This document shows, one piece after another, positions 41,630 to 50,511 of a stretch of DNA of 64,000 nt (positions are counted from its first letter, which is position 1; every line of letters starts with the position of its first letter). Source of the DNA: Lewinellaceae bacterium (lineage in GTDB: Bacteria > Bacteroidota > Bacteroidia > Chitinophagales > Saprospiraceae). The stretch is taken from NCBI GenBank assembly GCA_020636025.1, contig JACJYQ010000001.1, forward strand, positions 744,001-808,000, in the 5' to 3' direction. The notes beneath the pieces are model-generated. The model saw only the letters and a program-made list of their open reading frames with translations, was not told the DNA's origin and searched no databases. Both the position numbers and the translations under genes were made by a program.

Positions 41630-42802
41630 TTACAGGGTTTGTGGTTTTGCCAGCCTGAATCCTGCGTACTGCCAGCGCATATTTGGATGAAAAAAGTTTC
41701 GATAAGTTGGTCTGCTATGGCCAGGTGGAGTTACTGCAGAAGATCCGCGCATAACCATTTGATTCACCATAAACTTACCATTGTATTCCCCTAAAGCACC
41801 GGGAGCTTTCTGGAATCCGGGATATGGCAAATAGGCACTGTTCGTCCACTCCCAAACACTACCATAATGCAATTTCCCGCAGGCGAGTTCCCATTCAAAT
41901 TCCGTGGGCAACCTCATCCCTTTCCACTCAGCAAAAGCAAAGGCTTCATAAAAACTTACGTGGTTAACCGGCAATTCGGATTCAACAACCTTGAATCCAT
42001 CCAGATCGTAGTAATGCCAAGCACCATCTACTTTGTGCCAGTAATGTGGTGCCTTTATCTGGTTGTTATTGATCCAGTGCCAGCCTTCATCATGCCAGAA
42101 ATTGAAATTCTCGTAGCCACCATCATTCATAAACTCCAAAAATTCTCCATTGGTCACTGGATTATGAGCAATCTCAAAATCATTCAGGTACATTTTGTGG
42201 CACATCAGTTCATTATCAAAACAAAAACCACTACCCTGATATCCAAAATCATACAGTCCGGATTCAAATTTGTGGAATTTTTGTGGTTCAGTCACAGGTG
42301 CCGGTTCAAAGCCTCTTCCATAGGCAGGAAATCCCGGTTGATGTCCCAAAATGTACTTGATGTCATATAAAAAAAGCTCCTGATGTTGCTCTTCGTGGTT
42401 GATGCCTGTTTCAATGATTTCATATCCTTGTTCAGTTAAGACTCCCGAATCAAACAAAGCCTCCATTTGTTCGTCGACATAAGCCCGGTACTCCATCACA
42501 GCAGCAACAGAAGGCCTGCTCATCAAACCGCGTATCGGCCTGAGTACTCTTTTTCCCAGATTGTTGTAATAGCTGTTAAACAGGAAAGCGAAATCTTCGC
42601 TGAAAACCTTGTAGTCAGGCTTGAATTGGAGAAGCACAAATTGCTCCCAAAACCATGTGACGTGAGCCAGATGCCATTTAGGCGGAGATACAAAATCAAC
42701 AGGCTGAATCGAAAAGTCTTCTGTAATCAGGTTCTGACTCAGTTGTTCAGATCTGTCGCGCACATTTTTAAAGCGCAATTTCACGGGCGAAGGGTTTGAC
42801 AT
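41630..42802 (-). CDS. egtB: Ergothioneine biosynthesis iron sulfoxide synthase EgtB
   Basis: A 390-residue two-domain enzyme. The N-terminal DinB-like domain supplies iron ligands: HLAHVTW (His44 or His47) and the HxxxHxE motif HEEQHQE (His136, His140). The C-terminal sulfatase-modifying-factor (FGE-like) domain has GEFLEFMNDGGYEN, LPTEFEWELACG and SVWEWTNSAYLPYPGF. It couples hercynine with cysteine or gamma-glutamylcysteine using O2. No egtA, egtC or egtE gene is in the window, so the thiol donor (Cys versus gamma-Glu-Cys) is not fixed. It starts 7 bases after the transporter gene. Confidence 0.9.
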   Translation of the reverse strand: MSNPSPVKLRFKNVRDRSEQLSQNLITEDFSIQPVDFVSPPKWHLAHVTWFWEQFVLLQFKPDYKVFSEDFAFLFNSYYNNLGKRVLRPIRGLMSRPSVAAVMEYRAYVDEQMEALFDSGVLTEQGYEIIETGINHEEQHQELFLYDIKYILGHQPGFPAYGRGFEPAPVTEPQKFHKFESGLYDFGYQGSGFCFDNELMCHKMYLNDFEIAHNPVTNGEFLEFMNDGGYENFNFWHDEGWHWINNNQIKAPHYWHKVDGAWHYYDLDGFKVVESELPVNHVSFYEAFAFAEWKGMRLPTEFEWELACGKLHYGSVWEWTNSAYLPYPGFQKAPGALGEYNGKFMVNQMVMRGSSAVTPPGHSRPTYRNFFHPNMRWQYAGFRLAKPQTL

Positions 42803-42809
42803 GTTTGTT

Positions 42810-44285
42810 TTAACGACTTTGTTGTAAATGTTTGGGTATCAGCGTTTTTTCGATCAGTTCAAATATCAATTCTATGGTAATAGCCAGTAAGGCTGCCGGT
42901 ATGGCCCCTTTAAGAATGATGGAAGTGTTGTTAAGCGCCAAACCAGTTACGATATACTCTCCCAAACCTCCGGCTCCAATAAAGGCGGCAAGCGTAGCCG
43001 TACCTACATTGATAACAGCAGCAATGCGAATTCCATTAATGATGTACGGAAGCGACAAGGGCAATTCTACCTTTCTCAATCGCTGATTTCTGTTAAGACC
43101 AATGGCAGTTGCTACCGTTTTCAGGTTTGGGTCTACGCCTTTTAATCCGGAAATGGTATTTCTCAGTATGGGCAAGAGAGCATAAATACACAAGGCCGTC
43201 ATAGAGGGAACAACACCAATCCCCAAAAAAGAAATCATCAAGGCCAATAAAGCGATGGATGGGATCGTCTGAAAAATGCCTGTTGTATACAAGGCAACAT
43301 TCATAAACCGTTGATGTCTGTACAGGTAAATACCCAGCGGGACAGCGATTACAACAGCCAACAGCACAGAAATAAAAGTTAACCAAAGGTGCTGCATGAC
43401 ATGTTCCCACATATCCTGCATAAAGTTAATCGACTGACTTTTTGACCCTTTACTCAATCCGTTTTTCAATAAAAACTCATGAGCGATGGTTGCAAATTCT
43501 TTTCCCTGGTATAAGGCCATTGCATTCATCGCCTGCATTTCTTCATCTGTAATCAGTTCGTCCAATTTGGAAAGAGCGGTTTTGGCTTTTTCGGGTAAAT
43601 CATTTCTGAAAAGACTTACAGCTTCATACTTCGGGAAAAAGCTCTTGCCATCTTTCAGAGTTTTGAGTTTGTACCTGGGAATTTCGCCATCTGTTGAGTA
43701 GGCATCCGTAAAATCAATCTTATCATTGGCCAAAGCCTGATAAGCCAAACCATGTTCAATACCCGTTACGTCCTGCTCCAAATGGTAAGATGAGGACAGG
43801 TTCCTCCATCCGTCTGCCCGTTCCAAAAACTCATAGCTTACTGCTCCTCTTAGGGATTTGTGCTGTTGTAGATCTGAAATGCGCATTAAATTCAATCGTT
43901 CAGCAGTGGAAGAAAGCAACACGATGGCATAAGTATTATTAAAACCAAGTGGCTTGGAAATACTCAGATTAAATTCTTTGTGCAGGGATGATTCAATTTC
44001 CTCCAGGGAAGGTTTTCCCGTAGCTTTTAAAATCTCCGTACCTATAGTCCCGGAATACTCCGGGTACACATCTATTTCTCCATTTTTCAGGGCATCAAAA
44101 GCGATAGTAGTGCCTCCTAATCCGGTTTTTCTAATGACCTCAAAGCCATTACTCTCAAGCAATTGGGCAATAATTTCACTAAGAATATAGCTTTCATTGA
44201 AATGCTTTGAGCCGACAACAATCCTGTTCTGCGCCTGTAGATAAAAGGCAGTTAGGAAAAGCAGGATGGTCGAAGAAAGTTTCAT
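42810..44285 (-). CDS. ABC transporter fusion: solute-binding domain + permease (choline/betaine class)
   Basis: A 491-residue fusion. Signal peptide MKLSSTILLFLTAFYLQAQ; an OpuAC-like binding domain (about 20-280; IVVGSKHFNESYILSEIIAQ, EIDVYPEYSGTIGTEIL, DFTDAYSTDGEIPRY); and a permease domain with five or six helices (LWLTFISVLLAVVIAVPLGI, GIFQTIPSIALLALMISFLG, FIGAGGLGEYIVTG). This is the OpuC/EgtU class, but with the binding domain at the N terminus, whereas EgtU as I recall it places it last. Next to egtB and egtD it may move ergothioneine or hercynine. Betaine or choline remain possible. Confidence 0.85.
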   Translation of the reverse strand: MKLSSTILLFLTAFYLQAQNRIVVGSKHFNESYILSEIIAQLLESNGFEVIRKTGLGGTTIAFDALKNGEIDVYPEYSGTIGTEILKATGKPSLEEIESSLHKEFNLSISKPLGFNNTYAIVLLSSTAERLNLMRISDLQQHKSLRGAVSYEFLERADGWRNLSSSYHLEQDVTGIEHGLAYQALANDKIDFTDAYSTDGEIPRYKLKTLKDGKSFFPKYEAVSLFRNDLPEKAKTALSKLDELITDEEMQAMNAMALYQGKEFATIAHEFLLKNGLSKGSKSQSINFMQDMWEHVMQHLWLTFISVLLAVVIAVPLGIYLYRHQRFMNVALYTTGIFQTIPSIALLALMISFLGIGVVPSMTALCIYALLPILRNTISGLKGVDPNLKTVATAIGLNRNQRLRKVELPLSLPYIINGIRIAAVINVGTATLAAFIGAGGLGEYIVTGLALNNTSIILKGAIPAALLAITIELIFELIEKTLIPKHLQQSR

Positions 44286-44992
44286 GATTTCTCTTCTTTG
44301 AAATTTCGCTCAAGTTTTTTCAGGGCAGTTGTATCACCCTGGTGATATATCTGCCCCTCGTTGATCCACACAAATTCATCGGAGAGCAAAATAGCTTCTT
44401 CAAACTGGTGTGTTACGAGTACAATAGACGTACGTTCCTGCTGCTGAAAGTCTAGAAGATATTGATAAATCCCCTGCTTCGTTTTGTAGTCTAATGAAGC
44501 AAAAGGTTCATCCATTAACACCAAAGGAGGTTGCAGAAAAAAAGCCCTGCACAGACCCGCTCTTTGCTGTTCTCCACCAGATAGCTGATGAGGATACGAA
44601 GGTAGCAACTGTGATGACAATTGCATAATGTCCATCAGAAAGCTTGTCCTCTCCTTCATAAAAGAAGCAGACTTGCCAGTTACTTTGCCGAGTAATGCAA
44701 TGTTATCCGCAATAGTCAGATGTGGAAACAATCCCGTTTGCTGAACGGCATACCCGATTTTCAATCTGATTGAGGAAGCCTTTTCATAATCAAAATTATG
44801 ATCAAATACGTGAACGGTTCCTGAGTCCGGCCTGATCATTCCATTGATCATGTTAAGTATGGTGGATTTACCACTGCCACTCTTCCCTAATAATGCTGTA
44901 ATGGAATTAGCCTTGATGTCGAGAGAGAGCTCTGATAAAACCTGTTTGCCGGAAAATTGATGGGTAATATGATGAAGCGAGGCTATTGGCAT
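44282..44992 (-). CDS. ABC transporter ATPase of the egt-linked system
   Basis: A 236-residue ATPase of the OpuA/OpuC class: Walker A LLGKSGSGKSTILNMINGM, Q-loop AVQQTGLFPHLTI, signature LSGGEQQRAGL, Walker B PLVLMDEPFASLD and switch His in VLVTHQFEEAI. It lacks the C-terminal CBS pair of osmoregulated OpuA ATPases, which argues against simple salt control. The frame extends to 45022, but I chose the ATG at 44992, where TGATG joins the stop of DUF427 to this start by one base. It overlaps the permease gene by 4 bases. Confidence 0.88.
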   Translation of the reverse strand: MPIASLHHITHQFSGKQVLSELSLDIKANSITALLGKSGSGKSTILNMINGMIRPDSGTVHVFDHNFDYEKASSIRLKIGYAVQQTGLFPHLTIADNIALLGKVTGKSASFMKERTSFLMDIMQLSSQLLPSYPHQLSGGEQQRAGLCRAFFLQPPLVLMDEPFASLDYKTKQGIYQYLLDFQQQERTSIVLVTHQFEEAILLSDEFVWINEGQIYHQGDTTALKKLERNFKEEKS

Positions 44993-45279
44993 CAAAGGTT
45001 CTTTATTTCTACACCCCGCCAAAAGGCAATGTGATCCTTAATGGCTTTGGCTTGATTGGAAGGGGTAGCATAATACCAGGCTGCGTCCTGATTCACCTTT
45101 CCATCTACTTCAAGCGAATAGTAAGACGCTTCACCTTTCCAGGGGCAAAAGGTGTGCGTATTGCTAGATTGTAAATACTGCTTGTTTACTTTATTGACAG
45201 GGAAATAATGATTCCCCTCAATAAAAACAGTTTCATCGCTTTCTGCAATGACTGCTCCATTCCAAATGGCTTGTTTCAT
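44992..45279 (-). CDS. DUF427 family protein
   Basis: A 95-residue single-domain protein, MKQAIWNGAVIAESDETVFI, then GNHYFP and CPWKGEASYYSLEV, GVEIKNL at the end. This is the compact beta fold of DUF427, whose function is unknown; the conserved CPWKG and aromatic residues suggest ligand binding. It is the first gene of the egt run and shares the TGATG junction with the ATPase. The start at 45279 is preferred over an upstream TTG/ATG extension because MKQAIWNG is the usual family start. A role linked to ergothioneine is inferred only from position. Confidence 0.75.
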   Translation of the reverse strand: MKQAIWNGAVIAESDETVFIEGNHYFPVNKVNKQYLQSSNTHTFCPWKGEASYYSLEVDGKVNQDAAWYYATPSNQAKAIKDHIAFWRGVEIKNL

Positions 45280-45416
45280 GTTTGATTTTGACATTAAACT
45301 GGTGAAATGAGCCGAATAAGCCGGACTCACAGGTATTCCAACCCATTACAGGGAATATTGTTTATTTCGCCTTGAAAAGATCTTTGTATCAATTTTATTC
45401 ACAGCCTTTTTACATC

Positions 45417-46331
45417 ATGCTGAAAACAATCCTGTTGCTTTTGATCGCATTGTTGATACTACCTGCAGTGGCTATTTATTTTGACGATCCATTAAGTAGC
45501 CTCCAACTTGTCATGCTTACAAGGGTTACGATTTTCATGCTGTCGGTTGCTGCAATTTGTTTTATCACAGGCGAATTAAGTGGTAATTACAGCCAGGTAG
45601 ATAAAATATGGAGCATAATGCCCATACTGTATACCGGGTACTTTGCATGGGCAAGTGATTGGAACTCCAGGATTACGCTTATGGCTGTAATTGCAGCAAT
45701 ATGGGGCATAAGGTTGACGTATAATTTTAGCAGGCGAGGTGCCTATACCTGGAAATTCTGGGCCGGTGAAGAAGACTACCGATGGAAAATTCTTCGCGAA
45801 CAACCCATGTTTAATAGTAAGTGGAAATGGACCGCCTTTAATTTGTTTTTTATTTGCCTTTACCAAAATAGTTTGATCCTGCTTTTCACTTTACCGGCAC
45901 TTATGGCTTCCGGATCGGAAAAACCGCTGGGACCAGCTGATTGGGTTTTGGCCATCATTTGTATCACCGCCATTTACATAGAATGGCTGGCCGATCAACA
46001 ACAATGGGACTTTCAACAAGAAAAGCATCGACGAATTGACGCAAACCAAAATAACAAAAAGCTTTACAGCGATGGATTCGTATCTACAGGTTTATGGCGA
46101 TATGTCAGGCATCCAAATTATACGGCAGAACAGGCTATTTGGGTGTTTTTTTATGCCTTCACAATCGCAGCTACCGGCAAATGGCTAAATTGGAGTGCAG
46201 CCGGCTGCATTCTGCTACTGCTGTTATTTCAGGGTAGTGCAGATTTTAGCGAAAAAATCTCTGCATCGAAATACACGGGGTATTCGGATTATCAAAAAAG
46301 GACGGGGAAATTTCTTCCTACATGGAAATGA
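45417..46331 (+). CDS. DUF1295 membrane protein (steroid 5-alpha reductase-like)
   Basis: A 304-residue membrane protein with about eight helices. The family motifs are SQVDKIWSIMPI, GIRLTYNFSRRGAY and the C-terminal FVSTGLWRYVRHPNYTAEQA, which resembles the NADPH and sterol-binding region of 5-alpha-reductase/ICMT-like enzymes. Substrates in bacteria are mostly unknown. The ATG at 45417 precedes a hydrophobic helix (MLKTILLLLIALLIL); the frame starts earlier at a TTG in 45372. It is divergent from DUF427. Confidence 0.8.
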   Translation: MLKTILLLLIALLILPAVAIYFDDPLSSLQLVMLTRVTIFMLSVAAICFITGELSGNYSQVDKIWSIMPILYTGYFAWASDWNSRITLMAVIAAIWGIRLTYNFSRRGAYTWKFWAGEEDYRWKILREQPMFNSKWKWTAFNLFFICLYQNSLILLFTLPALMASGSEKPLGPADWVLAIICITAIYIEWLADQQQWDFQQEKHRRIDANQNNKKLYSDGFVSTGLWRYVRHPNYTAEQAIWVFFYAFTIAATGKWLNWSAAGCILLLLLFQGSADFSEKISASKYTGYSDYQKRTGKFLPTWK

Positions 46332-46335
46332 ACAG

Positions 46336-46965
46336 TCATTTCTTTTCTATCCACCAGGCCCACAAAACCATTAACCACAACAAATTAGCCGACCAGGCAA
46401 CGGCCATAGCAGATGGTGGAGGTGGTCCGAAAAGGTTCATGAAATGAATGAGTACAAAAAACACAACCAACGACCAGAAGGCGATTTTTCTTTTTGGCCG
46501 CATAGCCTTGTGATACATGTAGACACCTACTATAAACATCCCAAATTCCAGTATGATCTCTACTATTGGCATATTCCATAAGCCAAGGCCTACCTTCATG
46601 TCGCTAAATGGAGAAATCGGCAAGTCAGGTCTGTGGGTCAAAAAATCAAGTATCCAATGACTAAAAACCAGCACACCAAGCAATAGAGCATTTCTTTTGT
46701 TCTTGACAATCGCAAAATAGATCGCAGCAAAAAGAATTGCCCAGACCACTGACATCAGCAAGCTATGTGAATATGGGTAGTGTATAAAATTCAAGGGAGT
46801 CAGTGCGGTGTTTCCAACGTCAACTTCAACGGTTTCGATTCCTAACAGAACCAGAATTGGCCATAAAAGGTCCAAAAATTGTACGGCAACAAACATCAGG
46901 GCAAGAGATGGGAGCTCATCATTTCGCTTGCTTCCAAATGCCAGGGAATAGTGTCCGATAAACAT
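46336..46965 (-). CDS. Multi-helix membrane protein with His/Asp motifs (YdjM/DUF457-like)
   Basis: A 209-residue membrane protein with about six helices: MFIGHYSLAFGSK, VAVQFLDLLWPILVLL, HYPYSHSLLMSVVWAILF, LLLGVLVFSHWILDFLTHRP, MPIVEIILEFGMFIVG and two C-terminal helices. Conserved-looking polar residues within the helices (GHYS, D in FLDLLWP, HYPYSHS, SHWILD) recall the membrane-bound metal-dependent hydrolases of the YdjM type. I infer only this class; no activity is assigned. It is convergent with the DUF1295 gene (4-base gap) and 34 bases downstream of the cytochrome gene start region on the same strand. Confidence 0.65.
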   Translation of the reverse strand: MFIGHYSLAFGSKRNDELPSLALMFVAVQFLDLLWPILVLLGIETVEVDVGNTALTPLNFIHYPYSHSLLMSVVWAILFAAIYFAIVKNKRNALLLGVLVFSHWILDFLTHRPDLPISPFSDMKVGLGLWNMPIVEIILEFGMFIVGVYMYHKAMRPKRKIAFWSLVVFFVLIHFMNLFGPPPPSAMAVAWSANLLWLMVLWAWWIEKK

Positions 46966-46999
46966 AGCTTTAGTTTTAAATTATAATTGCGCCTGGTTA

Positions 47000-49900
47000 T
47001 TACATCTCGCTTCGCTTCTGGCTCCACTGTTTTTTTCTGCTGTCATAAACAAGCGCAGCAGATGACAATGGGAGCTTCCAGCCCTCGATGTGCGTACCTG
47101 CAACATTCAAGTGGCTTGTAAGGTAATAAAGTCTTTGCGTAGCCGGGCCATCAGGAGCAATGGAAAAACGCTGATTCAGATAATAAGGTGGAATTGACTG
47201 ATAAAACAAGGTCGCTTTTACCGACAAGCCTGATAAATCCATACCCGCAGGAAGACTGACAAGGTATTGTAGGTGGTCAGTTCCAGAGAAATCAGGCCCT
47301 TGATCTTCATAATCCGGATCGCCTTCAACATCCGGATCAGTTGCTTTCATAAACTGAAACATTACCTGTCCCTGATTTTTGAAAAATTCAGCAGCCCTCC
47401 AACCCATGGGAAGCAATCGATTATCCTTGACATGGTGCACCCTATGAATAAAACTGGTGGTAAAATCAAAGTCAACATTTTGGGTAAGCTCTTCATATAT
47501 CTGTACCTGATCCTGCCTGTCTATCACCTGGTAATGTGGCTGGAAGCTGTTTTTATCAGGTAAAAACTCTGTCTGCAGCGGACGACCATTGCCACCTACA
47601 ATAACGCCCACGGAATTTGTTCGACCTGAAGACCATAAAACATCTCCATTGGCATTCATGACTAATAGCTCCAGAAATGCACGCCTAAAGGCCACTCCAC
47701 TTGGGAAGCGGTGGCCAGTTTTATTGTGTACACTAACATCCACGGTCATTTTATTGCCTTGCAATGGTTGTACCGATAACCCGATATCTACAGTCTCATC
47801 CCTTGCCTGTCTGGCCATATTCTCAATAGCCAATCCATTCCCGTTTTTGGCCGAGGTCATGTAATCCTGTTTAGACACTCCCAATATTTCCGGAAACTGA
47901 TTGAACATTTCCAACAGAAATATATTCAGGCCAACGTGCTCGTGGCGTTTATAATCCGTTCTCGGTGAAATGGTAATGTCCTTGTCTGGCAAACGATGAT
48001 CTACCTCAGGATAGGTAACATCCTGAATGGTTGCGATTTTAGTGGTCAACTGATCTATCTTGATCGAGCCATCCAATGTTTCAAAACCACCTGGCATGTG
48101 GCAACCCTGGCAACTTTTGAATCCTTCCGCCGGCTCGCCGTTTTTAGAATTTGCAAATTTGCTGTTTTGCCATTCCAGGAATGTAGCCTGCTCAATGCTA
48201 TGCGCATAAGGTTTCAGCGCCGGATTAGTTTCAGCTGCCGTCAATACCGGAAATTCATCTTCCGACAGACCAATATTGGGCAAATTGATGGTGTGGCAAG
48301 TTCCACAAATTTGTGATTGCTTTATAAAAGCATTGTACTTTGGCGTAATGCCCATGGAGTGCTCCATCGGTTTTACAGCCACCCCTTCCAATGGGCCATA
48401 AATTTCGTTTGACGGGCCCATTTCTGCCCTACCTGTTGAATTGTGGAAAAGGAAATAGGCCAGTTCTTTTGGTGTTGAGCGGGTGATCCATCCCGGTATA
48501 TCGGGTCGCCAGTTGGCAATTGATTTTGGGTCTGGTGCCGTCATGTGATGGCAGGTAAGACAACTAATGCCTTCACGGGCCAACTCACCGTATTTATGAT
48601 ATCGATAATTTTCCGGCTCAGGAGTCTTGGCAGATAGCAGTTGGGACAAGTACACATAATCAACTTTAAATACAGGGTCCAAGGTTTTGTCTGTCCGGGC
48701 ATCAATGGTTAATTGTCGCTGACCCATAGATCCATGACAACTCAAACAGGTATTGGTCACTTGGTCCTGATTGTCTTTTAGAGATCCTTTTAACAAACCT
48801 CCCTTTTTGGCATCGCGTTCCAAAAGCACCATTTCGGTTTCCAGTTGCGAATAAAATATTGGATCGCGACCAGCCAGGCCCATGGGTGACCAGCGCCATT
48901 CACCATATTCAGAGACATTATATCCATCCCCATAATTTGGGCCGGTTTGCAGGAACATTGCCAGATCATAAGGTGAACCTGCCAGACCACCGTGACAGCC
49001 ATTACAGTTATCAGAAGTGATGAATTGCTCGATTTTTTTGCCGGCAACTACATGGTCGGCAAACTGAGAAGGAAATCCTTTTACCTGATTTGAGTTGACT
49101 CCCTTTATTTGCGGGAATGTTTCGGCAAAGGCCGGATTGATGGCAGGCAGTCGGCTGCCTGCTGTAAGTCCGGGATTAACTCCGGTTTGTGGCATGTGGA
49201 AGCGCAAGAACTCCTCAATTCTCGGATCAAGGGTTTCTGTAAACGGACGCAATGGAGCAGGCAACTCATAATTGAGTTTAAAGATTGAGTCTTTCAGGCA
49301 TTCAGGATTGCTGGCTAAAATACTCAGGGGGAAGTTTTTAAAGTAATCTGCGTTTCTCCACGAATTATCCGACCGGAATGTCAGCAAATTTTCATCGGGT
49401 AAAAAACCGGTAATGTTGCGCAAAGCACTAAATGTTAATTCCTCTGCAGCAGAGGCATGGCATCTTATGCAGGTGAGTCCAAATCCAGAATCAGCAATGC
49501 TGGTATCGTCATCCAATTGACTTTCAATGGCATCTTCAATGGTTTGGAGTTTCCCATCCACCATTTTCGGCGCACCAGGCCCTGCCCAAAACCAACCGTC
49601 ATGCGAACCCTGGCTCGACTTCACCATCACTGTCCAGGAGCTAACCAGGCGACTAAGCAGCTCCTCGTAAACAGTTTCATCCTTGCATTTTGCAGCTTCA
49701 TTTTGGGCAAGTAATTGCTGAAGTTCAGTATAAATTTCGGCAGGTGGAAGAAACATTTCCTTTACGATCATGGCCCCATCAGGCACTTCTCCGGCACGTG
49801 GTGCTTTGGGTTTTGCTTTCCCAGATTTCATGCCTTCCTGCCAATAACCAGGATCTCCTGTCAACCAGTACATCATACTCGGAGAGTAATAAATCCTGAC

Positions 49901-50278
49901 AGCCGGGTGAACGCCATAATATGTTTTTTCAATCCATGGGCCGGTGTCGCGCACCTTTTTATCCACACACCAATTCAGATCCACGTATTTCCTTCTCAGA
50001 ATGAAATCATACAATACACGCTCATAATCCTGTAGATACAAGGGTTCCGGGACTGGAACACTGTGTTCACGCCCGTTTTTACATTCCAAATTTGATTCAT
50101 CAGGAGTGGGAATGTGCATATTGCTGTGGGCAGTTGCGAAGCCTGGCTTTTTTACCTCTTTTGATTTCTGAGGTAAAAGATAGCCGCTTAGGCGAGGAAT
50201 TTCAGCCGAGTTTGCGCCCAGGAGAATTAACAGGGCAAGAGAGGCGAATACACAGGATTTGGTAGAGATTGTTTTCAT
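47000..50278 (-). CDS. Large hexaheme c-type cytochrome, secreted
   Basis: A 1092-residue protein with a signal peptide (SLALLILLGANSAE) and six CxxCH haem sites at about residues 268 (TCIRCHA), 425 (NCNGCHG), 510 (TCLSCHG), 572 (SCLTCHH), 657 (ICGTCHT) and 722 (SCQGCHM). The C-terminal 250 residues form a beta-rich domain with NKTGHRFPSG, a motif seen in multihaem oxidoreductases. It probably works in the periplasm or at the outer membrane as an electron carrier or reductase. Haem-distal ligands are not assignable. No cytochrome partner or quinol-oxidising protein is adjacent, and I do not recognise the exact family. Confidence 0.85.
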   Translation of the reverse strand: MKTISTKSCVFASLALLILLGANSAEIPRLSGYLLPQKSKEVKKPGFATAHSNMHIPTPDESNLECKNGREHSVPVPEPLYLQDYERVLYDFILRRKYVDLNWCVDKKVRDTGPWIEKTYYGVHPAVRIYYSPSMMYWLTGDPGYWQEGMKSGKAKPKAPRAGEVPDGAMIVKEMFLPPAEIYTELQQLLAQNEAAKCKDETVYEELLSRLVSSWTVMVKSSQGSHDGWFWAGPGAPKMVDGKLQTIEDAIESQLDDDTSIADSGFGLTCIRCHASAAEELTFSALRNITGFLPDENLLTFRSDNSWRNADYFKNFPLSILASNPECLKDSIFKLNYELPAPLRPFTETLDPRIEEFLRFHMPQTGVNPGLTAGSRLPAINPAFAETFPQIKGVNSNQVKGFPSQFADHVVAGKKIEQFITSDNCNGCHGGLAGSPYDLAMFLQTGPNYGDGYNVSEYGEWRWSPMGLAGRDPIFYSQLETEMVLLERDAKKGGLLKGSLKDNQDQVTNTCLSCHGSMGQRQLTIDARTDKTLDPVFKVDYVYLSQLLSAKTPEPENYRYHKYGELAREGISCLTCHHMTAPDPKSIANWRPDIPGWITRSTPKELAYFLFHNSTGRAEMGPSNEIYGPLEGVAVKPMEHSMGITPKYNAFIKQSQICGTCHTINLPNIGLSEDEFPVLTAAETNPALKPYAHSIEQATFLEWQNSKFANSKNGEPAEGFKSCQGCHMPGGFETLDGSIKIDQLTTKIATIQDVTYPEVDHRLPDKDITISPRTDYKRHEHVGLNIFLLEMFNQFPEILGVSKQDYMTSAKNGNGLAIENMARQARDETVDIGLSVQPLQGNKMTVDVSVHNKTGHRFPSGVAFRRAFLELLVMNANGDVLWSSGRTNSVGVIVGGNGRPLQTEFLPDKNSFQPHYQVIDRQDQVQIYEELTQNVDFDFTTSFIHRVHHVKDNRLLPMGWRAAEFFKNQGQVMFQFMKATDPDVEGDPDYEDQGPDFSGTDHLQYLVSLPAGMDLSGLSVKATLFYQSIPPYYLNQRFSIAPDGPATQRLYYLTSHLNVAGTHIEGWKLPLSSAALVYDSRKKQWSQKRSEM

Positions 50279-50431
50279 CCTAATGTTGGTTAAGTTAAAG
50301 CAATAAAATTTAATAAAAACTCATCCTATGATTTGTGAAGACGATTGACAAGCTAATGCCAAGTTCTGAAAAATTAATTAAAAATTACATTTTTTTTAAA
50401 TGTTTGAACGGCAATGAAGAAACCTATATAG

Positions 50432-50480
50432 AAAGACAGGCACAGCTACTGTCAACTTTACCAGTATTTGTGCCTGTCTT
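50432..50480 (-). terminator. Terminator after the BNR-repeat T9SS gene
   Basis: AAGACAGGCACA pairs perfectly with TGTGCCTGTCTT (12 bp, ~24-base loop). Downstream on the minus strand comes TTTCTATAT. It lies 32 bases beyond the stop of the 1375-residue protein gene. Confidence 0.75.
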
Positions 50481-50511
50481 AAGAAATCTGAATCTATATC
50501 CAATTGGGACT

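Noticed and set aside
42810..45279. A plain osmoprotectant (OpuC) operon
   Set aside because: Not excluded, but the ATPase lacks CBS domains and the run continues into egtB and egtD, which favours a thiohistidine-linked role.
45372..45416. TTG-initiated extension of the DUF1295 gene
   Set aside because: The extension is polar and the ATG at 45417 directly precedes the first membrane helix.
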